Assembly (NCBI RefSeq): GCF_032854445.1
Contig: NC_088303.1
Span: 26,855,501 to 26,919,500 of the forward strand
DNA length: 64,000 bases
Reading direction: 5' to 3'
Source of the DNA: Liolophura sinensis
Lineage: Eukaryota > Mollusca > Polyplacophora > Chitonida > Chitonidae
Positions 36,513 through 50,600 of the stretch are shown here, one piece after another (position 1 is the stretch's first letter; the number at the start of each line of letters is the position of its first letter). The position numbers and the translations under genes were made by a program. The notes beneath the pieces are model-generated. The model was given only the letters and a program-made list of their open reading frames with translations. It was not told the DNA's origin and did no database searches.

Positions 36513-37169
36513 CCACTGGGCCCATTTGTACAAAGCTCACTTAAGGTTATGATCACGTGACGGCCCTAGCGAAGTTATGCCTCCATTGATCACTGCATCA
36601 ACAATCCAGTACCACGTGGCTTCTCGTCGCTGCTCGTTTTTCTTTCCTTTTTCCCCCTACCCCTACTAAAACGAACTCCTTAGTCCTGAACAGTATAATA
36701 TGTCGTTGTTCTTCTGATAGTGAAGGTTATTCTAACCGGACCTTTTGTCTAGGAAGTACACAGATATATTGGATTTTCCTCACTTTATTTCAGTTTCATA
36801 TGGGATTCTTTGACACCTTGGAAACTATACAGGCCTATGATTACGAGAGATTGCGCAGACGCTAGTTTCATTTTCACAAGAGGACATTCAGTTCTAAACT
36901 AGAGTAATGATTTGCAAGGTCTATAGTACCTTAATGTATCTTACACTCATTACACTTGGACTCCTTTAATCTATCAACTATGAGTTACCAGTGAAAATAT
37001 AACATTATTAGCTCTTTAAATTTCGGAAAGGAAGCCGGCATTACCACCTGTATTTTAGCATGTAAACCTACAGAGTATGCATCCACGTGATCAACAAGTA
37101 ACAACAATATACTTTTATATCATGCCTTCCCGTTCGTAGATTTCCATGAAATAACTGTAGCAGATTATA
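36513..37169. other. Gene-free stretch
   Basis: No exon or repeat recognised between the SINE and the GC-box region at 37190. Confidence 0.45.
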
Positions 37170-37342
37170 TGGTCGTCCAGGGGCGGGGCTTGATCAGTTA
37201 GTCACTCAACCCACGGTGGAAAACAGATCGAAAACACCGAGGAAGCACGGGTGTTTTCAGCCAAGCGAGGATTTACATGTATCTCGATTCAAGTCGTAAT
37301 AAATGGCAAGATCTGGAGTATATTTATACCAGCTTTGGAAAG
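37170..37342 (+). promoter_or_regulatory. Candidate promoter and first exon of a small plus-strand gene
   Basis: A GC box (ggggcggggc at 37191-37200) precedes a 5' region with an ATG at 37303 and 13 codons (MARSGVYLYQLWK) ending in a strong donor, AAAG|GTAAGAAAG, after 37342. If spliced straight to the exon at 39332, this frame ends at once in a TGA that overlaps the ATG of the 52-residue ORF. It would then be an upstream ORF, not part of the main protein. Confidence 0.5.
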
Positions 37343-37479
37343 GTAAGAAAGTGAAATCTGGCGAAAGATTATCACCATTTATCACAAACTGGTGGTTATA
37401 TTTAAATATTAATCTGTTCCAAGTTCAGAAGTGTTAAGACTCGGATTGTTTACGCTAACTATAAAGTCCTAACCAAATA

Positions 37480-37800
37480 GTTGTATAGCACAATACTAGA
37501 GAGTCCACTTCGGGAGTGGAAGATCCAGGATCAATCCAGGGTCGGGTCACACCTAAGACCTTAAAAGAGAGAGTTGTAACTTCCTTGCTTGGCGTTCAGC
37601 ATGGAGGGGATAGTGCAACGAATGGCTCGGGTAGGGCAGCTTACTTGTCTTCGTTAAATCGTCTTAGTGAAGCAGCACTAGATGAAAGAGCGTTGGAAAT
37701 CCGTCCTGCAACAAGGTGGCATAATACATGCACTTTAAGAAGCCCGTCGTCATATGAAAAATTGTTAAGTAGGAGGTTAAATCCTGAGCACTAATTCACT
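37480..37800 (+). mobile_element. SINE family B, nearly complete
   Basis: B box 'ggatcaatccagg', 'gtaacttccttgcttggcg', 'gaaatccgtcctgcaacaag' and a decayed tail follow the copy at 30973. It lies in the presumed intron of the small gene. Confidence 0.85.
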
Positions 37801-39332
37801 CCAAGCACTCCATACTGTAAATGAGCTAGTCATAAAGGCTGAAATCTTCTGCGACATAAAATAACAATAATAATAACAAAAATGGTAATAATAATAACTG
37901 AGAAAGAAATGAAGAATTATTGGAGAACATGTACGCTATCCTAATTATAGCCTATACCTTTGTTTCCTTTAGGTAATATCTCATACGGGCATTTCTTATA
38001 GACTGTTGCGCATGACGTTTTTTAAGCGAACCAGTATATCAGTTGCACCGCCCCAACATGCAAATGAGGCCCTGGGCGACGTAAAAGCATGGCCCAGAAA
38101 CCTGGATTGTTCCAATGTTTTTCATAATTTTATTGCACGGAGTTTAAACAAACTCGTTCCACGATGTCACAGGAGATAGATGTTTGTGCAGGCATTGCAG
38201 CCAATACATATTCATCTGCCCCCCCCCCCTCCAAAGACTATAATAAAAGGCTTGTATGCTTTTCCGAACTACATTCTGCGCTTCAACGTGCTCGGTTTGA
38301 TCTCTGAATTTTTGCCTTCTCTCGGGAAAAAGAAGCCAGGGAACAGCTCCACTAAAAACCTAGGTGAGAATAGTTAAGTAGGCCATTTTACTTCACAAAA
38401 ATTAGCCAAAAGAACTTTTGGAGAGTTGGGGGATTTTGGTCAGGTATTCATTATTACGTATACAGTATAAAACATTGTCTACTTTTTATGCATGTCAAGC
38501 AATGGAAGACAATCTCAAAACTACAACAGATATTTATAGGAAACGTCACAAAAATCTCAAAAATGTTTTTCCTGAAAGTTTCCGACCAAATCATCTACTT
38601 TATTTTTAGAGAAATTTAACAGTGTTTTCTGATTTTTAGTGGTTGGTTTTATACTTTTATCGATGCATTCTATATTTTATTATTTGTCAACAAAAACTCT
38701 GGAAACAGTTATTTATAAGAATGATACTCTGTCTGAAATTTTTTTAAAACCCCACCTTTTTGCAATATGCTTATTTAGCTTTTGCTTTATTTCTAAATGC
38801 GTATATCGCGTAGTACCAGGCTAAATAACTTAGATTCATGCACCAAAATATTGTGTTTTTAAAGACAAAATCTTGGTGAAGGCTAGAGCTTTAAAAATTG
38901 TGAAAATAATGCACTAGTAATGCATTTGTATTTTGTATTTTTTGCAAATAACATTTAACATAAATATCCATATCAGTTAATGCAGAAAGAAAATATGTCA
39001 TAAATGATGGTTTTAACAATCCCGACCAAACTCTAACGACCTTGTTTTACTATCCGCAAAATCCAAATTCCAGAGACACTGTTAGTTTTTATATACTAGA
39101 ATTGTTTCCCTGAGGTTTGCGAACACGAGTCAAAATGATACTTTCCAGGAGCGGTGTCATTGATAAAGTTAAAAAAAAAAAAAAAAATATTCAAAGATTT
39201 TTCAACACAGAGCAAATACGCCGTTCAGCAGAAAGCATTTTTAGTTCGGAATAAAAAATAATTAAGTAAGTAGTCCATATGCGCCAGTCTGAGTAATTCA
39301 TTGGTTACTGTAATTTATTCATGTCTTACAGA

Positions 39333-39491
39333 ATGAGTTCGAATGATGCCACAATGATGACGGAGAGTGGCGAAATTAAGGTCCCCTCCGAAACTCCTTT
39401 GTCAGACGAAGGACCCAACGGCTCAGACGAAAAGAAAGATCATGATAAGCCGGAAAGCGAGACCACCAAGCCGCGCAGACAAAACATGTGA
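39333..39491 (+). CDS. Small charged, disordered protein of 52 residues, unknown family
   Basis: The exon starts at 39332 after acceptor 'tgtcttacag' and opens at once with an ATG. The 52-residue product begins MSSNDATMMTESGEIKVP and is rich in Asp, Glu, Lys, Ser, Thr and Pro, with a basic end (KPRRQNM). It has no signal peptide, membrane segment or cysteine, so it is probably an intrinsically disordered cytosolic or nuclear protein. Stop TGA at 39489-39491. A 3' UTR of about 720 bases leads to AATAAA at 40214-40219. The upstream partner is probably the exon ending at 37342. I do not recognise the family. It could instead be the last exon of a longer protein, if other upstream exons join in frame ahead of this ATG. 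Confidence 0.55.
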   Translation: MSSNDATMMTESGEIKVPSETPLSDEGPNGSDEKKDHDKPESETTKPRRQNM

Positions 39492-40240
39492 TACGAGCTA
39501 AAAGACAAATGAAAAACTGTTTGCCGAAGTATCCATGAATTTTTACGTTGAAATGAATGATTTGCCGTGCCTGTTTCTGCCGTGTTTTGAATATTTCTGA
39601 TTATTTCCAATCCACAACTACAACACTACAGTGTTTTTTTGACACAATTTGTACCGTTTTTTATGGTTGAATATATTATCTCAGTTCACTAAGCATACAT
39701 GCTTCAAGGAACCAAACCATGTTTTCACTTATTGTCAAACTGACCCCATCTTCTTTTTCAGTTCTTTTTTCTTCAAGTTTCCGTCTATTAGATAAGGCTT
39801 ACTTTGTGATAATGCATATACATAGCAAATTTCATTCCCTGAGGTACTCTCTATTATTTCTTAGCTAGTTTGTACTGTCAGTTTACAAGAAAGAGGGAAT
39901 CATTTCTTTCTTTATAAATTAAAACATGATTTCGACATAATATGGGATTTTGATCCAACACTGATTCCCCGACAAGAAAGTCGCCCAACGGCTACTGACA
40001 AAAGAATTTACATGGAATAATTACATCATGCCTAAAACTGGAAAAGTGAAAGTGAAAGCCATTTCCCTCACCTTTGTCTGTTTTTGAGTTACCGACATCT
40101 TGTAATCGTATGATGAAAATTGATAGGTATGGTTTAGGCTCCATATGCAACTGTTATCCCTAAATTTATTGGTGCCCAAATCGGTCTTGTCTTGTTTTCG
40201 GAGATGTGTGTAAAATAAAGATTCTAAATTCTAAAAGTGT
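39492..40240 (+). other. Probable 3' UTR with AATAAA at 40214
   Basis: AT-rich, stop-filled sequence ends in 'taaaataaagattc', followed about 20 bases later by an A/T-rich, G/T-containing stretch typical of a cleavage region. Confidence 0.5.
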
Positions 40241-41184
40241 TATTATGTTTTAATTCTCCTGCATACATATGATCCGTTTCATCAGCGGAAGTCATCAAGC
40301 AAATGGTAAATAATGCTATAATGCTTGACAGTTATTATATTAACGACATATATTTATTTATAAACAATAATGAACATTGCATCATGACAAAACTAACAGA
40401 GCTTAAGATTTGGTTGTGTAAAGGCTCACTCACACCTACATTTACGACTAGTTAAGACTTGCGATCGAAAACATCGCGGGAATAATTGGATATCTTGGAT
40501 TAACCGTACGACATGTCTTGGGTGGTTTTGGCGAATTTCAGTGAATGTGAAGATATCGTCAGCGATTCCAGGTCCAGATGAAGACTGGTTGCATGCCACA
40601 CAATCAATGAACTGTGTCCAAATAGGCCATATGTATATGGTGATTAGGCCACGGAAGCATCATGGTCGTGGGTAGTGGTAGTTATGGCCGGCCTTCAGCA
40701 ATCATCAGACACCAACAGACAAATGACAGACACCATGCCTGTTTTTGCCATGCCATCCAGTATTGCTTGCATTGTAGCGTACGTGGAACAGAATGATATA
40801 TGTGCCCCTATAAACTTCGGTCAGCGGGTGCTGATCATTTTTTAATTTACACGACAATCTACATATAAATATTTCTTAGAAATAGAGCGTCAGCAATCTT
40901 TGCCTAGAGGCCAACATCGCAGTAACGTACACTTTGTAACAATGCCAGCTTGGTTTACTTGGCAGGGTATAATGGCATTTTCTGGAATGCCGAGCAAGCG
41001 TGACAAAACGTCTGACCTCTGGTTTGTGACCATTTATTAATTGTATGTATAATTAAGTATGGTTGGCAGTTTTATGAGGTACTTTTGAGTAATATGACGA
41101 CGACCGTGCGTGGCCATTAGTTCCGCATGTACAAGTTCTTCAGGACTGCTGTCAAAACCGGCGAGATTCCATAAGTGCTCGTTT
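40241..41184. other. Gene-free stretch
   Basis: No exon supported. Composition is less AT-rich than the neighbours and may be old repeat. Confidence 0.4.
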
Positions 41185-41235
41185 GTTTGATTGATGTTTT
41201 ACGCCGTACTCAAAAATACTTCATTTACACGACGC
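41185..41235 (-). mobile_element. SINE family A tail fragment
   Basis: 'gatgttttacgccgtactca' and 'aaaatacttcatttacacg' are the reverse-complement tail. Confidence 0.75.
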
Positions 41236-41479
41236 AGTACACTGTAAATGAATTGCTATAACAGAGAATACATTCTTTGTAATTCTATACGATGTATTAT
41301 GGTTCATAGCAGAAACATTCACATGCACATTCCTGCACATGATGTAATAGGGTCCTCGTCTATGGTCTGTTCCATGTAAACCAGAGACCAGGACGAAAGA
41401 TGGCAACCGTCCAGAGATATGACTGCAAAGCCACACAGACGAATATCTCATGTTCATGGGTCTACACTGACACCAGACA

Positions 41480-41750
41480 TAGATTGGTGAAAATCGCCAC
41501 ACCTCGCCAGGTGTATGAGAGAGCCTGGGTTGAAATCGCAAAAACCTCACCAGGTACAACGACCTCACAGATCCGGGGTGAAAATCGCCACACCTTTTTA
41601 AATGTGACAGATCCAGGCTGAAAATCGACAAAATTTTGTCAGGTATCTGACAGTCCAGTGTGAATCTGAAAAAATATCTGTGATATTTTAAGTGATAAGA
41701 TTTATGGCTGGAGGAGACCTTGATGAAAAATCGGATCTCATCTAGTATAT
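41480..41750. repeat. Degenerate tandem repeat, roughly 45 bp
   Basis: Words such as 'tgaaaatcgccacacct' and 'acctcaccaggt' recur with decay. The overlapping 136-residue minus-strand frame is a by-product. Confidence 0.5.
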
Positions 41751-41829
41751 GAGGATTCCATGAACTAAAAATGTAGCCAGTCTATGGAGAGGTGGAAAAC
41801 TATAGAAATGAAAAAGGCTTGCAGCAATA

Positions 41830-44800
41830 TTTATTGGAAGTTTACATCTACTGCAAATGATAATATATGTAAATAAGGTTTTACAAAATTACACTCCAGT
41901 TATATTAACAAAACTTATTATTAAAAACTCCAATGATTTGTAAGACTGTAGAAAACGATGTGTATAAAACATGAGCGTACATGGCATGCACCTTAACAAT
42001 TCAGTTCTGTCAAATAATTATACAGATGATATAACAAATGAGAACTTGGAAAGATATGATAATACAAAATGTGACAAGTACACAGCTGAAATTCTGGTAA
42101 CGAGAATTCAATGAGGACCAAAAGAAAACATTGACAATGCAGGTAAATACATGCATATAAATCAAACAAAACACTAAAACTGGTTAACCGGATATATATT
42201 AAACAACTTCTTACACTGCCACACTTACTAAAGTGTCGCGGTGAAAGTTAGCCACTTATACAAACACACACACACATTATATATATATATATCAGCAATT
42301 TATGCTAGCAACCAAAAGTCATAACAACGACTGATACCTGTAAAAGTTGTGTCTGTAACTTTCACCTATTTTCTGTTAAAAACACTTTGGTGAGTGTTGC
42401 AACCTATGAAATTGCTCAATATATAGGCCTATCTAGTTGGCTCGATTTATTGTTTTTTTGTTAATGTACATGTACTATACCTGGATGGCCCAACGTATTC
42501 ATTCCTACATGTACAAGCATGAAGCTTCATAGAAATGCTCTTCCCTTATGGATGAAAACCATACAACACAACACAAATAGTAAAACATTAAATCTGGTCC
42601 AATCAGAATAACGATAAAGGATACATATTTACAATCAAGCAGATTATGTCTTTCCGTAGTGATGAATTTTTGAAAGGATATTGTGGAGTGCAGAATCTAA
42701 TCCTGTCCAAGAAAAGAGATCAGAACCAAGTTTAACAAGCAAGCTGGTCACCAATCTCAACAATGTGATAGTTTTGTATAGACTATTAGATTTTATCAAC
42801 AGCAAATCACAGACTTGAACAACGGTCATGGTTGTAGTTAATAAACAACTTGAACATATTACAAACAATTTTCCACAAAAACACTTGTCCACAAAATTAC
42901 ACAGTTTAGCTACATGTAAATACTTGAGATGCTGATGCAAATATTGATAAATCAGGTAGTGGAAACAAGAGCTATTTGTTCCTATACCTTGATGCTAGGA
43001 CTTTCCTCTCTTCCCGCATCACATCATTAACAAGTGTTATTCTACTTATCATTACAGCCACATGCACTATAATGCCGTATGAGAAGAATGAAAGATCCTT
43101 GCCAAAGAAGCCAGGAGCTAAATTATAAAAGTCCACAGCCACATCAGGCCATCACAAGACGGATACATACATGTAGAGTGCCACCCGGACGCGGCTCCAA
43201 ACTCCAATGCAAAATGTAGTATTGACCCATTTATGTACGTTAGACAGACTCAACATGGACATACATACAGTACATTTAGTCCCAATTAATTGAAGAATTA
43301 AACCCTTGGTCAAGTAGGAAACCAGACTCAACATGGACATACATACAGTACATTTAGTCCCAATTAATTGAAGAATTAAACCCTTGGTCAAGTAGGAAAC
43401 CAAAACTTAATTACCCTAATTCTTCAACCTTTCCATCTGCATCTGCAACCAATATTTTATTATTCTATTTAATGTATTTAGAGAAACAAGTCACAGTTTT
43501 ATGAAGCTTGTGACACAAAGAAATTTTTAGCATTTTTTCATGATAACTGTATGCATAAATTCAACTGAAAAGTGCTTTAGTGGCTGAAAGATTGAAGAGA
43601 GACATACATCCTAGCAATAGTATTTTAATTTTCTGACTTTGTTTATAGCTTCTTGATAAAAGTAGATAGTTGTGTGGCCCAAGTTTCATAAAACCAGCAA
43701 ATTTAAATTTCACTCATTTCTATATTCAAACATAAAAACAAAGTACATGTAAAAGAAGTGAGTAAAACACAATATGACAAAAAGAAAATACCCCAGCAAC
43801 AATCAATATTGTAAGTTTGTTGACGCTATGAGATAATATGAAGATAACATGGCATAACAAAACAAGAAAAACACTACACAAATTTAACTGCTACACGTAT
43901 ATGTATGTAAAATAATACACATTGTGAAAAGCTGATATAACATCAGGTTGGCATGAAATTTATGAGACATTTAGTTTGCAAACACATTACAAAATATCCT
44001 TGATGAAGGAAGTATTTTATCATAAACTAAACTTAAAAACAAAAAAAAAACCAAGACAAAAATAGAGACATTACACTCTGGAACATACAAAAAAATAAAG
44101 CTGATAATAAAATACAGCTGACAAGCAAGCAGTCATTGTATTAAATGCCCAGCCTGGGGTACTCTGATATAGTGTTTGTTACATATCATAAAATGTCTAA
44201 CCTCTTTGTCTCTTATAAGTTTTCATAACATGGCTCTGATGAAAATCTACATCATAGCTGTCTTAACTGTAACAGTAGTTAGCATAGGCGAAAATCATTG
44301 TTTTTCACCTTTATCATATTTCAGATTTTCATTTCACAAACATGTGTTGTATAAATCTCAAATTTCAAGGTGTGATGAATCAAAGTCCATCAAAATGTAC
44401 ATTCTAATTTAACAGATTTTTATATCAGATATCACACTGTACATGTATCCACAGTAACATATCAACTGTACAGATATATATATATATATAAGCTTACAGA
44501 TTTGTTCACTGCGCATTTACAATATAAAAATATAAATGTTCTTGCGTATGAAAGGATACATAAATTTATATGAATACTATCTGCTTGATAACATTAATAC
44601 CCTTCATAATCTGCTTCTTTTAACATCAACTTATTAAGCATATAAAAAAGCACAATTTTATCCGTAATTAACTCACTGGAATGCCCGCTCCATATTTCAA
44701 TGAAACAAAGTAATGATTCTGTTTTTATGTAACTAATGGATAAAGTGTTGGCCCCCTTACATGGACAATACCCAGATATTCCCCCAAAATGGAAAAACAC

Positions 44801-47637
44801 CTGGATTTTACCAAGATGTAGGTGTAATAAAAAGTATCATTTGTTTGTTGCTGGTTGATAGAATGGTCTTAAGAAAACAATTCCCCAAATCAAATGACAA
44901 TGTATATCTGAGCTGACATCTTATTTTTCAAGAATCATATTCACAGATTTTGAAATATCAAGGATTCTTCAAGTCAGCCATTTCCTATTTTGAGTAAATA
45001 TACACATCTGCTTCATGCGGAGTGCTATGAAGTTCCAGCTCACTGTCAATGAACCGTCACACAATATGTAGGTCTATGCTACCACATCAGTTAGTCAGTA
45101 ATTTTGATGGCACTTGTGAGTAGATGTGTCTTGACTCTGATATGCATCTTGTGGGACAGTAAAAAACAAAAACACTCCTCCTTCTTTCATGCATGAGCAT
45201 TTAATTTAGATGTGTTGTTGCATGGCTATCCTTACTTTTCTCAGATTATACTGACCTTAAATGGTAGATTTATCGCATTAATTGACAAGCTCTCTTTTAA
45301 AAGACAGATATGTCTTTATTATAGGATTTTGATTGGTCCCCAAACAAAAAGTGCATCCCTACACTTTAACACATTTACATCTGTGTCAATAATGTAACGT
45401 GTTAAATACCATTGTAAGCAATATGCCATTATGACAACAACAACAACACTACTCTTAAAAAACACTAAACAAAGAATGTGAAGATCACAACATGTTGATT
45501 CTTGGTTGTTTACAAAACAGCAATCACAATTTCAACAGTTACAGAGGGCCCACAAATATAAACACTGTACCTCCTCCTCGCTCCCCACCACCATCAAGTT
45601 GTGTGACTATCACCAAAAAACTGGCAGACTTTCCCTACCTACATGTACATTGTACATCTAGCCATTATATGTGTTTTTCTGGTTGTAACATGTTGTAAAC
45701 AGGTCAAAATTGTAACTTTTACATCATGCCTTTATACAGATAACAACTTGTCACGTTGACAATGTACAAACACCTGTGTGATGTGGGCTCACAAAAACAG
45801 TTTAACTATATCTCAAAATTGGCCTACATATACATCCGAGGTTCTCCAACTCACTTGAGACAGATGACAAAACAATGGAGGACTTGGGTTAATGCCAGAA
45901 TCATATGTACCTGACATCTTCACCCAGCAGGTCTCATCTTATGATGAATTCAAAATTCTCCTGTAAGGTATGTAAACAATTCTACGTATTTTAGTAAAAC
46001 TGAGATTTGAAAACTGGAAGTCAATACCTGTTCAGGTTTCAGAGCAAACTAGTTTACCTCTGTCCTCATTGTGGTTTAAAACCACAGGAATTCTAAAGAG
46101 AATAATAAACACATTCTCCGTATTGAAACACCAGTAGCAACATATTTGTCTCCCCTGGCTGTATGCAGACAACATGTAATCACGGCTTCACACCAAAGAA
46201 TAAACTTGTCCATGTACATTGTGAACGAAACACCAGATATGCGTATCAGGACATAAATGCCAGAGTTCACAACCTTTAAGCTAAACATGTTACAAAATAT
46301 CATTTTTACCAGACATTTGTAGCCTATGATATATTTTGCAAATACATTAGATGTATAAAGTGAACACTTGTAACAATATTTCATGAATATATTGTTTAAC
46401 AGCATATATTTTCTCATTTCAATGAAATAAGCCTATAGCAGTGATTTTTTGGTTTTAACAAGCCAATATATATCAGGTGGGCTTAAAAAAAGGGCTGTAC
46501 TTTGATGCTGCATTGTTCCATGATCCTTTCAAACTTTAGACATTCAAATGGCATGATTTTATTAATATACTGACCAATTTTCAAGGTCATAACTTGGGTA
46601 GTCTGTACTCAGGATTAAAATGAAAACATAGCCTCAAAAAATGCACGTTACGGTGACCCAAATTGACCCAAAAACCTGTCAGGTGTCTTGAGTAGAGCAC
46701 GCGCTGCACCTGTGTGACACACATTAATCAAGTGTTGTTTGGAGAAATTGTCTGGCTTTAGTGTCCGAGAAACCCTTCTACCAGATAGGCACAAGTTTTG
46801 CTGAATCAAGATGGTTTTCTCTGCGGAGGACAAGGAATTGATCACCTTTTGAAGTAAAACAAGATAGAACATCATTTTGAAATGTCCGCAATATGCGTTT
46901 TAGACACTATTTTGATTTTGGTCCCATGAACAGAAATCTTAAAGGATCAAGTTGAAATTTGGTTTGTATCCTAAGGACATAATGGCTTTTGAGTGTGTAA
47001 ATTCTTATGATGTAAGAGGATTTCGGAGATATTGAGTGTCAAACTACAGCCCATTTTTTTATGCCCACTCAATATATATGGCATTAAACAGAAAAACTTA
47101 TTTTATTTTTAAGAAAAGTGACATACCCACATGATGTACATGTACATCCGTCAAATCACATGAGGACCAAGTTTGTATTCCAAGTGGAGATAACTCCATT
47201 GCATTATGCAGACACACAAGATGATGAATAGCATTACTGAATTTAGAGCGACCATTCCTCAAGAAAACTGTAACAAATTAACAAAATTCGTTGCTTTTAG
47301 AGAAAGCCATAGTCTTTCATTAAACAACAAACACATTATTTTAATAACTCAGCACCAAAATCAGGGAATGTACACATTCTTGTACACATGTTGTAGGATT
47401 CTTGATATGGCAGCAGATACAGTGTAGTTATGAGTGGAAACCAAAATATCCTGAAATTCAGTTTTAATTCCGCAAACCTTTCTAGGCATAACAGAAGATT
47501 TTGGCCACCATTCAAGAGCTGAGCTTCACTTATCTTAAAAGGTTGTGAAGAGAATCATGATGCCTTCATGACACAGAATCAAGCCTTCTCTCCCAATGTC
47601 AGCAATCATCAATAATTGCTTTTGTTTAACAACCCAC
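41830..47637 (-). other. Repeat-poor AT-rich stretch, possible 3' UTR or intergenic
   Basis: No coding exon is visible on either strand. I see no SINE or long minisatellite here, unlike the rest of the window. The nearest minus-strand AATAAA below the RhoGEF stop is at 47107-47102, giving a 530-base 3' UTR. Another lies near 41832, which would make most of the stretch UTR. The sequence cannot decide between them. Confidence 0.4.
43246..43401. repeat. Exact 78-bp tandem duplication
   Basis: Two copies (43246-43323 and 43324-43401) appear identical, beginning 'agactcaacatggacataca'. It is recent, or possibly an assembly artefact. Confidence 0.92.
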
Positions 47638-50600
47638 TCAGCTGATCTTTCCAGTAACAGAAAAATCCTTGGATGCCACCAGGAGTCGATACCGAAGACG
47701 TAAATTGCGAGCTCGGACATGAGAACTAAGAATTTCCTCGACGTATGACTTTGGGAACCATCCTCGCACCCCGTCACGTATCCTCTCTCCTTCGTACCAA
47801 CCTACATCACGACAAAGAGCAAGAAGTGTTAACATGTGACAGGTGGAACTCGCCAAAATTTTACATCTAAACTGACTAGATGATTAAGAAATCAAATCAA
47901 GCCCCAATAGAAGAAACAAGCAATTTCCGGCAATTTTGGTTTGTTATTTTCATGGCATGCTTAACGAGAAACGTAAAGTATACACATGTTTAGCTATATA
48001 ATTACCGTCGGCCATTTTGCGGAAGACGTTGACCACATCTGCTTCTTCCAAGTCAAGCTCATCAGGCTGAGTGGCAATGTACCTGTGAACAGCTTGGACC
48101 TGTGGACAGTCTGAAACAACACAGAAACCATAACTGTCATCATCATCACCATCATCATAATCATCATCATGGAGGCAATCACAGACATGTACACCTCTAT
48201 TTATACAGCTGCATTGTGAACTATAGTGTAAGTGATACCTGAAATCCTTTAGCTTTGTATTATCATCATCATCGTCATGGAAGCAATCACAGACATGTAC
48301 ACTTCTGTCTATACAGCTGCATTGTGATCTATAGTGTAAGTGGTACCTGGAATCCTTTAGCTTTGTATTATCATCATCATCGTCATGGAGGCAATCACAG
48401 ACATGTACACTTCTGTTTATACAGCTGCATTGTGAACTGTAGTGTAAGTGGTACCTGGAATCCTTTACCTTAGTACAATTCAATGTTGCATTCATTTACA
48501 AGATTGAATTCTAATGACTGACAGGTCTTTAAGTCTTACTCAATACTATTTATTTGATTAGCTTGACTGGTGTTTTACGCCTTACTCAAGAATATTTCAC
48601 TTTTATACGACGGCGTCCATCATTATGGTGGGAGGAAATCAGACCTGGGGGGAAATCCACGACCATCCACAGGTTGCTGCCAGACCTTGCTGACCTGGTC
48701 TTGAATTCACAATGACTGCACTGGCGAGAGGCTCCTGGGTGATTGCGCGGTACTGGTGTGCTAACCCCCTTGGCTATGAAGGTCCCTACTCCATACTAGG
48801 ACATATGTTAAATGTCTGTTTTTGTTTGGACGAAAAAGCAACATAGAGCAATGATCAACTGATTACCTGTATCAAATACAGCTTCAGATGAAAGGTAAAA
48901 CCACTTGTAGCAGGACATGAAATCATGACTGCATCAGTTAACAGCCAGTGAAGTGATCAGTCTAAAAAATCTCAGGTGGTAAGCTACAGCCCTTGTGCTG
49001 TACATATTTCAATAAAAACCTGTCAATCAATGGATGAACTTTCACATGAAATTTGCTTTTAAACAGTCACTTGTGGGAGAATATTTTTTTCATCAGATTG
49101 TCTGTCACTCAAAAGCATAGTCAGAGATTAGTTCACTTGAACTTTAAAAGCCTGACTGCAGAGAATACACATGTATGTGTTGTATGTATGCTTTGGGTTC
49201 AGCTTCTCCCAACTTCAAGGCGGACCTTAGGCCACCGAAGTCGTCTCCCTGACTGCAAGGAAGTTGGGTTAATGTCATTCGGCCGTATGTATGTCAACTC
49301 ACCCCACTCTTCATAGATTCGCTCATTCTCAGACACATGCGCTTTTGGGGTCACAGCCTCCATCCACCGCGTGCGATCACTCCTAAACATCACAACCAAT
49401 CACAGACAAAATAATACACCATAATGAAACAGGCAACTGTCACAGAATCCAAGAAAGAAATGCACCATTTTAATTACTCCTTGTTAAACTGAGAAGCATA
49501 TGAAGGCCACAAATGTCAACATTACAGGCATAAAGAAGTCATCAATAGTTGTTAAGTCTACTAATTTCTGATTTTAAGATTTGTTTTTACAATCCTTCAG
49601 AGTGAAAGACTGATCAAGATTTAACTTCACATTTTCCTTGACTTTAGAAGTGTAAACAAGGACAAGCAAGTTATTGCTTGTGTACCCTATTCCTTTTAAT
49701 TTATTGGATAGATATTAGTAGTGCTAAAAGCAAAGAATTACATTCCTCTCCAAGTTGATTTGGAAAAGTAAAGAAATGAACATGTTATTCATTACATGGA
49801 CTAACCATGTGAAAAGAAAGAAACTAAATATCTCTGATACGATTGCATGTACAATTGCATGGCTAAAAACAGCACACCAGGTGTCTAAAAACTTAGATGA
49901 ACTAGGGTACTCCACACAGTCCTTGACCTTAGAACTGTACGCCAGGATAAACAAGTCATCGCCTGTATAACTGTTTCAGACTAGAGACTTACGGAGAATT
50001 ACATGACAGTATTAGCTCCACTTGTTTTCCCTCATGGTTCTCCAGCATCACCATCAGGAACAGGTTCTTACAGCCACTGGGTGCTCCGTTAGGCAACAGG
50101 GGGAAATTCTCCGGGCTCTGTATCACTTCACAATGAACTGAATTACGCTTCGTACAGTCTATCACAGAAAACAAGTTGTCCCTGTCAAGCAAGAAATCAT
50201 CACCATCACGCATCAAAACAACACATCAGATCAGGACTGTTCTAAATATTTATCTCTTCTGATGATGACAAATAAAACTACGCAGAAATATTTCACTACA
50301 TATTAAAAAATGTCATCTTTTTGTACCATTGCTTAATTGGAACAAAAGGATGGAGAGGTCGTCTGTGAACTTCGCACCCACATGTACATAAGTAGATGTA
50401 CGTAGCAAACCTTAACACACTTAGCCCAGACCAATACACAGAGACACCGATTCAAACTCACTGTTCAAATCCAGTGCTTTTTATGAATTCTATTTTTGAT
50501 TGGTGTTTTTGACTAACCTTATCATCACCAATGCTTTTCAACTGAGGACCTTTGTTTATTTATTTATTTGATTGGCGTTTTACGACATACTCAAGAATAT

